5,676 nt of DNA from CALAZP01 sp964410725 (GCA_964410725.1 CAYPID010000075.1:1-5676); one strand, 5' to 3'; shown: positions 1 through 5,676, counted from the first letter of the stretch. The notes: generated by a model from the letters alone, not told the origin. Made by a program: numbers and translations.

Positions 1-13
1 TAGCTGGATATAA

Positions 14-100
14 CGGTTTGAATTGTGCCACCCGTTTCGGTTTGAATTGTGCCACTTTTAGTACAAAATAGTTATTGTATAACGGTTCGTTTTGTGCCAC
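14..100 (+). repeat. Left-end terminal repeats of the IS21-like element (three copies)
   Basis: Copies 1 (14-31) and 2 (38-55) are identical, cggtttgaattgtgccac. Copy 3 (83-100) differs at three of 18 positions. Start-to-start spacings are 24 and 45 bp. All three point inward. In IS21 elements such repeats are transposase binding sites. Confidence 0.75.
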
Positions 101-144
101 TTTGAAAAGTCGAGTAAAAATTACTTTGTCGCCTAAAAAGCGAT

Positions 145-345
145 ATGGCTAGAAAGTTAGACTCGATAGATTTAAAGCAAATAAGAACACTCCATTTAGA
201 TGGAAAAGGAATTTCGAAATATGACTTAAAGGAATTACAATCCTTTAATAATAGCCGCCTTGATTCCTTATTTCCTTCCTTGACTACTTTTGACAATTAA
301 AGGTATCAAGAACTTTGTGGATATCTTAAGGGGAGCAATACCTAA
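145..345 (+). pseudogene. istA: istA transposase N-terminal remnant (IS21 family), deleted and nonsense-interrupted
   Basis: From ATG 145 the frame reads MARKLDSIDLKQIRTLHLDG and continues for 51 codons to a TAA at 298-300. This opening resembles the N-terminus of Bacteroidetes IstA proteins, which starts a helix-turn-helix. The expected recognition-helix segment (an SRNTV-like motif) is missing: the reading passes from G-I-S-K directly to Y-D-L-K-E-L around position 220, so an in-frame deletion is likely. The following L-F-P-S-L-T-T stretch fits the IstA region after the helix-turn-helix. After the stop the same frame continues R-Y-Q-E-L-C-G-Y-L to a second stop at 343-345, which again looks like IstA (usual form N-E-R-Y-x-E-L). 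The TAA is therefore plausibly a mutated GAA. The DDE catalytic domain is absent. The match is from memory of the family, not from an alignment. Confidence 0.6.
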
Positions 346-482
346 TTTATTGAACACTGTAAGAGTAAATATTCTAAGATTAAGGGGTCAGTATCACCGG
401 AATATCCATATAGTAAGTGATTCTTTAAGAAAAGGACCTTTAAATGCTTAATTTGTATTAAAATTATTTATAATTGATTGAT
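346..482. other. Interior of the decayed element with no recognisable gene
   Basis: This A+T-rich stretch lies between the istA stub and the right-end repeats. One frame is open from 284 to a stop at 449-451, but it has no ATG and its translation matches nothing I recognise. No istB motifs (such as a Walker A loop) are seen. It is probably eroded insertion-sequence DNA. Confidence 0.5.
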
Positions 483-563
483 TTTTCAAAGTGGCACTAT
501 TACTCCGAAATCACTGGCAACATTAGACCGAAATAGCCATATTGAGCGGCACTATACAAAAAG
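483..563 (-). repeat. Right-end terminal repeats of the IS21-like element (three degenerate copies)
   Basis: The reverse complement of the left-end repeat (gtggcacaattcaaaccg) recurs here three times. Copy 1 is at 491-507 (gtggcac core intact, small gaps). Copy 2 is at 514-530 (tggca core, attagaccg end). Copy 3 is at 546-563 (13 of 18 positions match without gaps). Bases 483-497 are the exact reverse complement of 94-108. These copies are more diverged than the left-end ones. The last copy touches the start codon at 564. Confidence 0.65.
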
Positions 564-902
564 ATGATAAACTATAATAACAAGACATTTATTCCATTAA
601 GCAATGCTGAAAATGGAGAGACTTCACATGAAACAGTTTTTTACTATAAACAAGTTGGAGCTATTATTACTTCTGAATATTCAGGAGGACAAATTATTAA
701 AGGTCATCTAATCGGCTTAGTTGACGAAAATGGAAATATTGATATGCGTTATCACCAAGTAAATAAAAAAGGACAACTATTGACTGGTAAGTGTCTATCA
801 AAACCTGAAATACTACAGAATGGTAAAATCAGACTTCACGAAAATTGGGAATGGACTTCAGGTGACAAATCAAAAGGTAAATCAATAATTGAAGAACAAT
901 AG
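564..902 (+). CDS. Conserved 112-aa protein of unknown function (often auto-named 'N-acetylglutamate synthase')
   Basis: This small cytosolic protein has no signal peptide or membrane segment. I recognise its pattern (N-N-K-T-F near the start, E-Y-S-G-G at about 39-43, K-G-H-L-I-G-L-V-D near 46-54, D-M-R-Y-H-Q near 60-65, W-E-W-T-S-G-D near 95-101) as a family of about 110 residues common in Bacteroidetes and Firmicutes. Databases often label members 'N-acetylglutamate synthase', but nothing here resembles a GNAT acetyl-CoA site, so that name should not be trusted. The alternating polar and hydrophobic segments suggest a mostly beta-strand fold (inference). Length and both ends look complete. 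The ATG sits directly after the last IS repeat and has no clear Shine-Dalgarno sequence, only A-rich DNA, so its native promoter may have been replaced. The function is unknown. Confidence 0.85.
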   Translation: MINYNNKTFIPLSNAENGETSHETVFYYKQVGAIITSEYSGGQIIKGHLIGLVDENGNIDMRYHQVNKKGQLLTGKCLSKPEILQNGKIRLHENWEWTSGDKSKGKSIIEEQ

Positions 903-1021
903 TATCGAAAATCTTTAGTTCTATTAGAAGCGAAGAAATTGAAGGTTATTCTGAAATGGCTAATCTCATGGTTGATATGGTTAGTGAGCAAGAAGGATTT
1001 CTTGGTGTTGAAAGCATTTAA
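902..1021 (+). pseudogene. Truncated antibiotic-biosynthesis-monooxygenase (ABM) domain remnant
   Basis: Frame 2 from about 902 to the TAA at 1019-1021 reads a peptide containing F-S-S-I-R-S-E-E-I-E-G-Y and, further on, S-E-Q-E-G-F-L-G-V-E-S. This closely resembles the start of ABM-domain proteins: a beta strand with F-T-S-x-R, then G-Y-x-E-M-A-x-x-M, then Q-x-G-F-L-G-x-E-S. Such proteins are small ferredoxin-like dimers of about 95-105 residues. Only about the first 40 residues remain. No ATG precedes the conserved part in frame, and the second half (the usual S-Y-W strand region) is missing, with unrelated sequence from about 1019 where the peptidase gene begins. Both ends appear lost. It lies 0-12 bp after the upstream gene and overlaps a false upstream extension of the peptidase frame. 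Confidence 0.6.
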
Positions 1022-1031
1022 CATAACACTG

Positions 1032-2519
1032 ATGACGAACATCAAATACCTATCATTAATAACCTTTCTTATTCTTTGCTCATATACATTTGGACAAATA
1101 AATTCAGATTTCCAACCAAAATTTAAGGAATCAAAAAAGACGACACATAAAATAAAAGATGGACAGGAGTTTACTTTTGGTTATTTAGAGGTATTGGAAA
1201 ATAGACAAAACCCAAACAGTAGAAGGATTGAAATTCCTGTTTACATTTTCAAAAGCCGAAATAACAATCCGAAGAAAGACCCAATCATTTACACAGTTGG
1301 CGGGCCCGGTTCCACAACTATGCCATCCGCACAGTATATGAACTACTACAAGTATCTTGATGATAGAGATTTTATCTTAGTGGAACAACGTGGAAACTAT
1401 TATGCAAAACCACACTTAGATTGTCCAGAATGGTCTCAAGCAATTCATGAATCTAATCAGCCAGATTTTGACCATACAACCTATGAAAAGGTCTTCAACA
1501 ATGCTGCATCAAAGTGCAGAGAAAGACTTGAAAAGAAAAGTATAGACCTGAATGGCTACAATACTAATGAAATTGCTGCTGATATAAACGATTTGATAAC
1601 CATCTTAGAAATCGAGAATTACAATCTGCTTACCATTTCGTATAGTACAAAGATTGCACAAGTTCTGATGCGAGATTATCCGGATAAAATCAGAAGTGTT
1701 GTAATGGACTCACCTCTACCATTGGAAGTCAGCTATGATGAAGAAAGCGTGCAAAATCTTTTGGAGTCAGTATCAAAATTACTTACTGATTGTGAAAATG
1801 ATGAAAAATGTAATGCTGCGTATCCAAATATTGAAGCTCGGTTCTTTGAGTACCTCGAGGAAAAAACTATAAATCCACTAAGCGTTGAAATCGAAAATCC
1901 CAAAAATGGAAATACTGAGACTTTTTATTTGAAGGGTGAGGACTTAATATCCGTTTTCACTTCAGCATCAACGGGAGACGTTCCTAATATTCCTTTTGAA
2001 ATTAACAGACTATTAAAAAACGACTTGACATCAGTTAAAGAACAACTGTCCTATCTTTTTGAAGAGCCTGGTGAAGGTGTAGGCATAGGAATGCGTTTGT
2101 CTGTATGGTGTTCAGAAGAGAACCCTTTCAATTCTCTAGACATTATTGAAGAAGAGACCAACAAATATCCCCAATTGAAAGGATGGTCACCAGCAATTTA
2201 TGATAACGAAATTTGTGAAATATGGGGGGTAAAAAATGTTTCCGAAATAGAGAATAATGCCATAAAAAGTAATATTCCGGTTTTACTGATCAGTGGTGAA
2301 TATGATGAATTGACACCTTCCAAATGGGCCAAGGCGATGATGCCCAATTTGGGCAATAGTTATCATTTAACTTTTAAAGGGTGGAAACATACACCTACAA
2401 CCAATTGGGGCAATCCATGTGCAATGCAAGCAGCAAATGATTTTTTCAATAATCCAGCCGAAAAACCGAATCCTACTTGTTTAAGAGAAATAAAAACTCC
2501 TAAGTTTAAAACGGAATAA
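1032..2519 (+). CDS. Secreted alpha/beta-hydrolase peptidase, S33 / tripeptidyl aminopeptidase-like
   Basis: This 495-aa exported hydrolase probably removes short N-terminal peptides or proline residues from peptides in the periplasm or outside the cell. Residues 1-22 form a Sec signal peptide ending T-F-G-Q. The core has an oxyanion-loop motif V-G-G-P-G-S (89-94), V-E-Q-R-G (117-121), the nucleophile region T-I-S-Y-S-T (201-206, Ser203), Asp425 in S-G-E-Y-D-E-L-T-P and His453 in G-W-K-H-T-P. A cap or insertion occupies about 230-410, and the C-terminal part resembles the TAP-type hydrolase C-terminal domain. Eight cysteines in the mature part (131, 162, 254, 260, 360, 395, 463, 483) could make four disulfides, which fits export. 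The frame is open from a TTG at 939, but ATG 1032 is preferred because the signal peptide starts there and the upstream part overlaps the ABM remnant. Family-level assignment is firm; the substrate is not. The elbow departs from the usual G-x-S-x-G. Confidence 0.85.
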   Translation: MTNIKYLSLITFLILCSYTFGQINSDFQPKFKESKKTTHKIKDGQEFTFGYLEVLENRQNPNSRRIEIPVYIFKSRNNNPKKDPIIYTVGGPGSTTMPSAQYMNYYKYLDDRDFILVEQRGNYYAKPHLDCPEWSQAIHESNQPDFDHTTYEKVFNNAASKCRERLEKKSIDLNGYNTNEIAADINDLITILEIENYNLLTISYSTKIAQVLMRDYPDKIRSVVMDSPLPLEVSYDEESVQNLLESVSKLLTDCENDEKCNAAYPNIEARFFEYLEEKTINPLSVEIENPKNGNTETFYLKGEDLISVFTSASTGDVPNIPFEINRLLKNDLTSVKEQLSYLFEEPGEGVGIGMRLSVWCSEENPFNSLDIIEEETNKYPQLKGWSPAIYDNEICEIWGVKNVSEIENNAIKSNIPVLLISGEYDELTPSKWAKAMMPNLGNSYHLTFKGWKHTPTTNWGNPCAMQAANDFFNNPAEKPNPTCLREIKTPKFKTE

Positions 2520-2761
2520 ATAATTGCTTCCTATCGTCAGCAACTACTCATATACCCACTGTTAAGGCACATGCAATAAAAGAAAACGGACTCATTGACC
2601 CTACCCCCAGGCTTTACAAAAAGGCCCAATTCAGCTAGAAATGACTATGCCGGACTATGCTGACCCCCTTAAACTGGAAGTTAGGTAGGCAAAAAATTGC
2701 CTGACCATCAGAGCATATTGACCCCTTTAAATTGGATAGGGTGTGGTGATTTATTATTTAG
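2520..2761. other. Non-coding spacer with mobile-element debris
   Basis: No gene is supported between the peptidase stop and the stop codon at 2759-2761 that opens the sulfatase frame. The stretch is richer in C and G runs than its surroundings. It holds the two 18-bp repeats described separately, a possible weak third partial copy at 2596-2612 (tgaccctaccccc), a tandem gactatgc pair (2643-2650 and 2653-2660), and a small perfect hairpin at 2687-2702 (6-bp stem, A4 loop) without a following T-run, so not a convincing terminator. Confidence 0.5.
2661..2736 (+). repeat. Pair of 18-bp direct repeats resembling another IS21-type end
   Basis: tgacccccttaaactgga (2661-2678) and tgacccctttaaattgga (2719-2736) match at 16 of 18 positions, 58 bp apart start to start. 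Some IS21-like elements carry terminal repeats of the TGACCCCCTTAAA type, so this may be one surviving end of a second element, unrelated in repeat sequence to the one at 14-563. No transposase gene remains near it. The family link is recalled, not searched. Confidence 0.5.
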
Positions 2762-2830
2762 ATTCCAAAAAATAGAATATTACCTTTAAACAAAAAACTA
2801 CTCAAAATTAACTTTCAGATAATCACATAC

Positions 2831-4198
2831 TTGGTCCTTTTTATTTCCCTCAGCTCTTTTGTCAAAGATTCAAAGGATACAAACAAACCCAATATCGTTA
2901 TTATTAATATTGATGATATGGGTTGGAAAGACGTGGGTTTTATGGGAAGCGATTATTATGAAACACCCAATATAGATAGTCTTGCTGCAACAGGAATGAT
3001 TTTTACTAACGGTTACGCTGCTGCAGCGAATTGTGCTCCAAGTAGAGCATGCTTGATGACTGGACAATGGACACCACGTCATGGAATTTATACAGTGGGT
3101 ACTTCGGAAAGAGGTGACACTAAACATAGGAAATTGATTCCCATTGTTAATACAACCACATTGGCAATAGACCATGAAATTATTCCAGAGGTATTAAGAA
3201 ATAGTGGTTATCAAACTTGTCATGCAGGTAAATGGCATTTAAGTAGCAATCCTTTAGAATATGGTTTTGAAGTCAATATTGGGGGAGGCCATAACGGACA
3301 CCCCAAAAGCTATTATCCACCATATATTAACGTTCAGATTAAAAGTGGGAATGCTGAATATCTAACAGATTTAATAATGGAACAAACCTTAGAGTTTATA
3401 GATTCAGTTTCTGGTCCTTTTTTTCTCAATTATGCTCCTTATTCGGTACACACTCCAATTCATCCAATAGATAGTTTATTGGGAAAATACCATCAAAAAC
3501 CAGAATCTAATGGTCAGAACAATGCAGCTTATGCAACAATGGTGGAAAACCTTGATAGAAATATTGGTTTGTTGATTGCTAAAATGAGAGATAAGGGAAT
3601 ATTTGATAACACCTTAATAGTTTTTACATCTGATAATGGCGGTTTATATGGTATAACCCAACAACCTCCTCTAAGAGCTGGTAAGGGTAGTTATTATGAA
3701 GGTGGTATTCGAGAACCTTTTTTCTTTGTGTATAAAGACAGAATTAGCCCCAATTCAAAAAGTGATATGCCCATCACCAACCTTGACCTATTTCCCACCA
3801 TTTTAGAATATGCAGGAATCAATGATTCTGCTCTAAAGCTTGATGGCAATAGTTTGGTTTCTATATTAGAAGGGGACACCAATAATTTAGAACGCCAGCT
3901 CTATTGGCATTTCCCAATTTATTTAGAATCTTACAATGAGGTGGATAATGAAAATCGAGATGCCTTATTCAGAACTCGCCCAGGATCCGTAATAAGAAGC
4001 GGGGATTGGAAGCTGCATTTCTATTTTGAAAATAATGAAGTTGAACTTTACAACTTGGTAAAAGACATTGGGGAAAGAACAAATCTTGCCGCCGAAGAAC
4101 CAAAGAAAAGAAATGAGATGTTGCAGTATCTGAAGACTTGGTGGAAGGAAACAAAAGCTCCCATACCCACACAATTAAATCCAGAATATTTTAATTGA
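2831..4198 (+). CDS. Exported formylglycine-dependent sulfatase (family S1), start codon uncertain
   Basis: This enzyme hydrolyses sulfate esters, most likely on a sulfated polysaccharide or its oligosaccharides in the periplasm. Counting from the TTG at 2831 (455 aa): metal-binding Asp28-Asp29 in N-I-D-D-M-G-W, the signature C68-A-P-S-R72 whose cysteine must be converted to formylglycine, G-K-W-H-L (Lys134, His136), His207 in S-V-H-T-P, Asp268-Asn269 in T-S-D-N-G, and Lys285 in R-A-G-K-G-S-Y-Y-E-G-G. The C-terminal subdomain (about 355-455) has the usual G-D-W-K-L and E-L-Y-N-L motifs. The core is complete and typical in length. The closing P-x-P-T-x-L-N-P-E-Y recalls S1_16-like carbohydrate sulfatases, but that subfamily is a guess. 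A signal-peptide-like segment continues upstream of the TTG, in frame from 2762, with no ATG or GTG, so the true start is unclear and expression is doubtful. No FGE or anSME gene is in the window. Confidence 0.85.
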   Translation: MVLFISLSSFVKDSKDTNKPNIVIINIDDMGWKDVGFMGSDYYETPNIDSLAATGMIFTNGYAAAANCAPSRACLMTGQWTPRHGIYTVGTSERGDTKHRKLIPIVNTTTLAIDHEIIPEVLRNSGYQTCHAGKWHLSSNPLEYGFEVNIGGGHNGHPKSYYPPYINVQIKSGNAEYLTDLIMEQTLEFIDSVSGPFFLNYAPYSVHTPIHPIDSLLGKYHQKPESNGQNNAAYATMVENLDRNIGLLIAKMRDKGIFDNTLIVFTSDNGGLYGITQQPPLRAGKGSYYEGGIREPFFFVYKDRISPNSKSDMPITNLDLFPTILEYAGINDSALKLDGNSLVSILEGDTNNLERQLYWHFPIYLESYNEVDNENRDALFRTRPGSVIRSGDWKLHFYFENNEVELYNLVKDIGERTNLAAEEPKKRNEMLQYLKTWWKETKAPIPTQLNPEYFN

Positions 4199-4330
4199 AT
4201 ACGGACCACTACAAGTCTTTTAAAGTCTTATGTTGCCAGTATTTTTTTAAGTGATTTGAGCTTTTTGTGCTAATTTGAATGCACTCCTTTACTGTGTTTT
4301 TTAATTTCACTTAAATTAAGAGGAAAGCGT
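4199..4330 (+). promoter_or_regulatory. Spacer and probable leader upstream of the FAD oxidoreductase
   Basis: This 132-bp A+T-rich gap separates the sulfatase from the next gene. I see no convincing hairpin-plus-T-run terminator, so read-through from the sulfatase is possible. A TAATTTG at 4271-4277 is one base short of the Bacteroidetes -7 consensus TAnnTTTG. A TTTG at 4255-4258 lies only 12 bp before it, closer than the usual -33 spacing. A local promoter is possible but weakly supported. Confidence 0.25.
4318..4327 (+). promoter_or_regulatory. Ribosome-binding site for the FAD oxidoreductase
   Basis: aagaggaaag places GGA 6 bp before ATG 4331. It is the clearest Shine-Dalgarno-like sequence before any gene in the window and supports that start, which also begins a well-formed lipoprotein signal peptide. 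Confidence 0.5.
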
Positions 4331-5676
4331 ATGAAAAATCTACCGACCTATATTTTATTACTCACCCTACTGATGCTTTATGGCTGCATTTCTGTTTCCA
4401 ATAAAAAGGTCACTGAAGTGGATGTTGTTATTTATGGGGGAACCTCTGCAGCAGTAACCACAGCAGTTCAGGTCGCCAAAATGGGACAATCTGTAATTAT
4501 CGTTTGCCCTGAGAAACATTTAGGCGGTATGACATCAAGTGGATTGGGTTTTACAGATACAGGTAATAAAGAGGTGATAGGGGGTTTGACCCGAGAATTC
4601 TACCAAAGAATCTTTAACCACTATGAAAGGGAAGAGGCCTGGAATTGGCAAGAAAAAAATGATTATGGGAACAAAGGTCAAGGAACCCCTGCCATAGATG
4701 GAGATAAAAGAACCATGTGGATTTTTGAACCCCACGTGGCGGAGCAAGTTTTCGAAGATTTTATAAAAGAATACGATATTCCTGTGGAAAGAAACCATTG
4801 GTTAGATCGTGAAAATGGGGTAGAAGTAATGGATGGAAAAATTACTTCCATCACCATGTTGAATGGGAAGTCTTTCAAAGGTAAAATATTTGTCGATGCG
4901 ACTTATGAGGGTGACCTTATGGCAGCAGCTGGAATCACCTATCATGTTGGTAGGGAAGCCAATAAGGTCTATGGGGAATCCTGGAATGGGATTCAAACGG
5001 GAGTATTACACCACAAGCATCATTTTGCCGATAGGCATATCAGTCCATATAATATTCCTGGAGATCCATCGAGCGGAATTTTACCCCGAATAGCTAAAGG
5101 CAACCCAGGTTCCAAAGGAGCAGGTGACAGTAAAGTACAAGCTTATTGCTATAGATTGTGCCTGACCAATGTGGAGGCTAATAGAGTGCCTTTTGAGAGA
5201 CCTGATGGCTACGATTCCACTCAATATGAGTTGTTGGTAAGGATTTTAAACGATGGATGGCGAGAAACCTTCGACAAGTTTGATCCTATTCCCAACTATA
5301 AGACGGATGTAAATAATCATGGCCCCTTTAGTTTTGATAATATCGGCATGAATTACGACTATCCAGAAGCCTCCTATGAAACAAGGCAAGAAATCATTGA
5401 AGAGCACATTAATTATCAGAAGGGGCTACTATATTTTTATGCTACCGATTCTAGGATTCCAACAGAAATTCAACAAGAAATGAAGACCTGGGGCTTGGCC
5501 AAAGATGAGTTTGCCGACAATGAAAATTGGCCGTATCAAATTTATGTACGAGAAGCCAGAAGAATGATAGGGTCGTTCGTCATGACTGAAAATGAGGTTT
5601 TAGGCAAAGCAGCAGTTCCAAATCCCATTGGTATGGGCTCCTATACCATGGATTCACACAATACCCAAAGATATAT
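4331..5676 (+). CDS. FAD-dependent oxidoreductase lipoprotein (FAD_oxidored type), 3' end outside window
   Basis: The first 448 codons of a flavoprotein are present, without a stop. Residues 1-19 (MKNLPTYILLLTLLMLYGC) form a lipoprotein signal peptide with lipobox L-Y-G-C and lipidated Cys19, so it should be anchored in a membrane facing the periplasm or outside. Asp31 to about 58 is the FAD-binding Rossmann start, with G-G-T-S-A-A (36-41) in place of the usual G-G-T-x-A-G. H-L-G-G-M-T-S-S-G (63-71), F-V-D-A-T-Y-E-G-D-L (187-196), Y-V-R-E-A-R-R-M-I-G (405-414) and G-M-G-S-Y-T-M-D-S-H (434-443) are typical of the FAD_oxidored (PF12831) family. Members are frequent beside sulfatases and glycoside hydrolases in polysaccharide loci of Bacteroidetes, Planctomycetes and Verrucomicrobia. 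The reaction and substrate are unknown; oxidation of a sugar is a plausible inference. It lies downstream of the sulfatase on the same strand and may be co-transcribed. Confidence 0.85.
   Translation, partial: MKNLPTYILLLTLLMLYGCISVSNKKVTEVDVVIYGGTSAAVTTAVQVAKMGQSVIIVCPEKHLGGMTSSGLGFTDTGNKEVIGGLTREFYQRIFNHYEREEAWNWQEKNDYGNKGQGTPAIDGDKRTMWIFEPHVAEQVFEDFIKEYDIPVERNHWLDRENGVEVMDGKITSITMLNGKSFKGKIFVDATYEGDLMAAAGITYHVGREANKVYGESWNGIQTGVLHHKHHFADRHISPYNIPGDPSSGILPRIAKGNPGSKGAGDSKVQAYCYRLCLTNVEANRVPFERPDGYDSTQYELLVRILNDGWRETFDKFDPIPNYKTDVNNHGPFSFDNIGMNYDYPEASYETRQEIIEEHINYQKGLLYFYATDSRIPTEIQQEMKTWGLAKDEFADNENWPYQIYVREARRMIGSFVMTENEVLGKAAVPNPIGMGSYTMDSHNTQRY

Larger units (their letters stand above)
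14..563 (+). mobile_element. Decayed IS21-family element with both ends, core mostly deleted
   Basis: This is a short remnant of an IS21-type insertion sequence. Three copies of an 18-bp repeat lie at the left (14-31, 38-55, 83-100) and three degenerate copies lie in inverse orientation at the right (about 491-507, 514-530, 546-563). Multiple terminal repeats at both ends are characteristic of IS21 elements. The innermost copies extend into a perfect 15-bp inverted repeat, 94-108 against 483-497, which ties the two ends to one element. Between them is only a stub of the transposase gene istA; the ATP-binding helper istB, normally downstream, is not seen. A complete element of this family is about 2-2.5 kb, so most of the core is gone. 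The outer left tip may lie before position 14 or outside the window, so no target-site duplication can be assigned. It cannot encode its own transposition. Confidence 0.72.

Noticed and set aside
14..100. Repeats that could suggest a CRISPR array or iterons.
   Set aside because: Spacings are irregular (24 and 45 bp), and inverted copies lie at 491-563 beyond an IstA-like stub, which fits IS ends and not CRISPR or an origin.
101..128. TTTG (101-104) and TTACTTTG (121-128) as a Bacteroidetes-type promoter for istA.
   Set aside because: The second box mismatches TAnnTTTG, the spacing is short, and such motifs are common in this A+T-rich DNA.
284..451. Open frame across the element interior as a small gene.
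   Set aside because: It has no ATG, no recognisable similarity, and lies in decayed insertion-sequence DNA.
939..1031. Upstream extension of the peptidase frame starting at TTG 939 (31 extra residues).
   Set aside because: It overlaps the ABM remnant in another frame, and the signal peptide begins cleanly at ATG 1032. The extra residues would bury it.
2687..2702. Perfect 6-bp stem with A4 loop as a transcription terminator for the peptidase.
   Set aside because: It is about 170 bp after the stop, has no following T-run on the + strand, and lies inside the repeat block.
2870..3175. Minus-strand open frames within the sulfatase, and similar ones at 3694-4174 and 4535-4996.
   Set aside because: They are antisense to well-supported coding sequence, have cysteine- and serine-rich or otherwise unlikely compositions, and show no start signals or recognisable motifs.
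4230..4279. Similarity of 4230-4240 to the reverse complement of 513-523 (11 bp), and of 4263-4279 to 90-106 (15 of 17), hinting at a third IS end.
   Set aside because: Matches of this length are expected by chance in 5.7 kb of A+T-rich DNA, and there is no set of repeated copies here.

Overview
The window looks like chromosomal DNA of a Bacteroidetes bacterium, probably a marine or polysaccharide-degrading member. The DNA is A+T-rich. The peptidase has a secretory leader ending in a TFGQ-like site. The gene set (112-aa conserved protein, exported S33-type peptidase, exported sulfatase, FAD-oxidoreductase lipoprotein) is common in that phylum. The genus cannot be fixed from this sequence. All supported genes are on the + strand.

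Layout. Positions 14-563 hold a decayed IS21-type insertion element. Each end carries three copies of an 18-bp terminal repeat, in opposite orientation at the two ends, and the innermost copies extend into a perfect 15-bp inverted repeat (94-108 / 483-497). Inside is only a stub of istA, with a probable internal deletion and a nonsense codon; istB is not visible. The right end of the element runs directly into the ATG at 564 of a 112-aa conserved protein of unknown function. After it, 902-1021 is a truncated remnant of an antibiotic-biosynthesis-monooxygenase (ABM) domain gene. It is followed without a gap by a secreted alpha/beta-hydrolase peptidase (1032-2519) whose nucleophile elbow is unusual (T-I-S-Y-S).

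Positions 2520-2761 are non-coding and contain two copies of a different 18-bp repeat that resemble the multiple terminal repeats of another IS21-like element. Next is a formylglycine-type sulfatase (2831-4198). Its catalytic core is complete, but its reading frame has no ATG or GTG start, although a plausible signal peptide extends upstream of the only TTG. After a 132-bp gap with a good ribosome-binding site, a lipoprotein-type FAD-dependent oxidoreductase (from 4331) runs off the right edge.

Functionally, the right half (exported sulfatase plus surface or periplasmic flavoprotein) looks like part of a locus for degrading sulfated polysaccharide. The left half is a mosaic shaped by insertion elements, with at least three scars (IS end at 563/564, ABM/peptidase junction near 1021, repeat block at 2661-2736). 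I see no CRISPR array, tRNA or rRNA, and no clear defence or other new system. The most notable points are the insertion scars and their effect on neighbouring gene starts.
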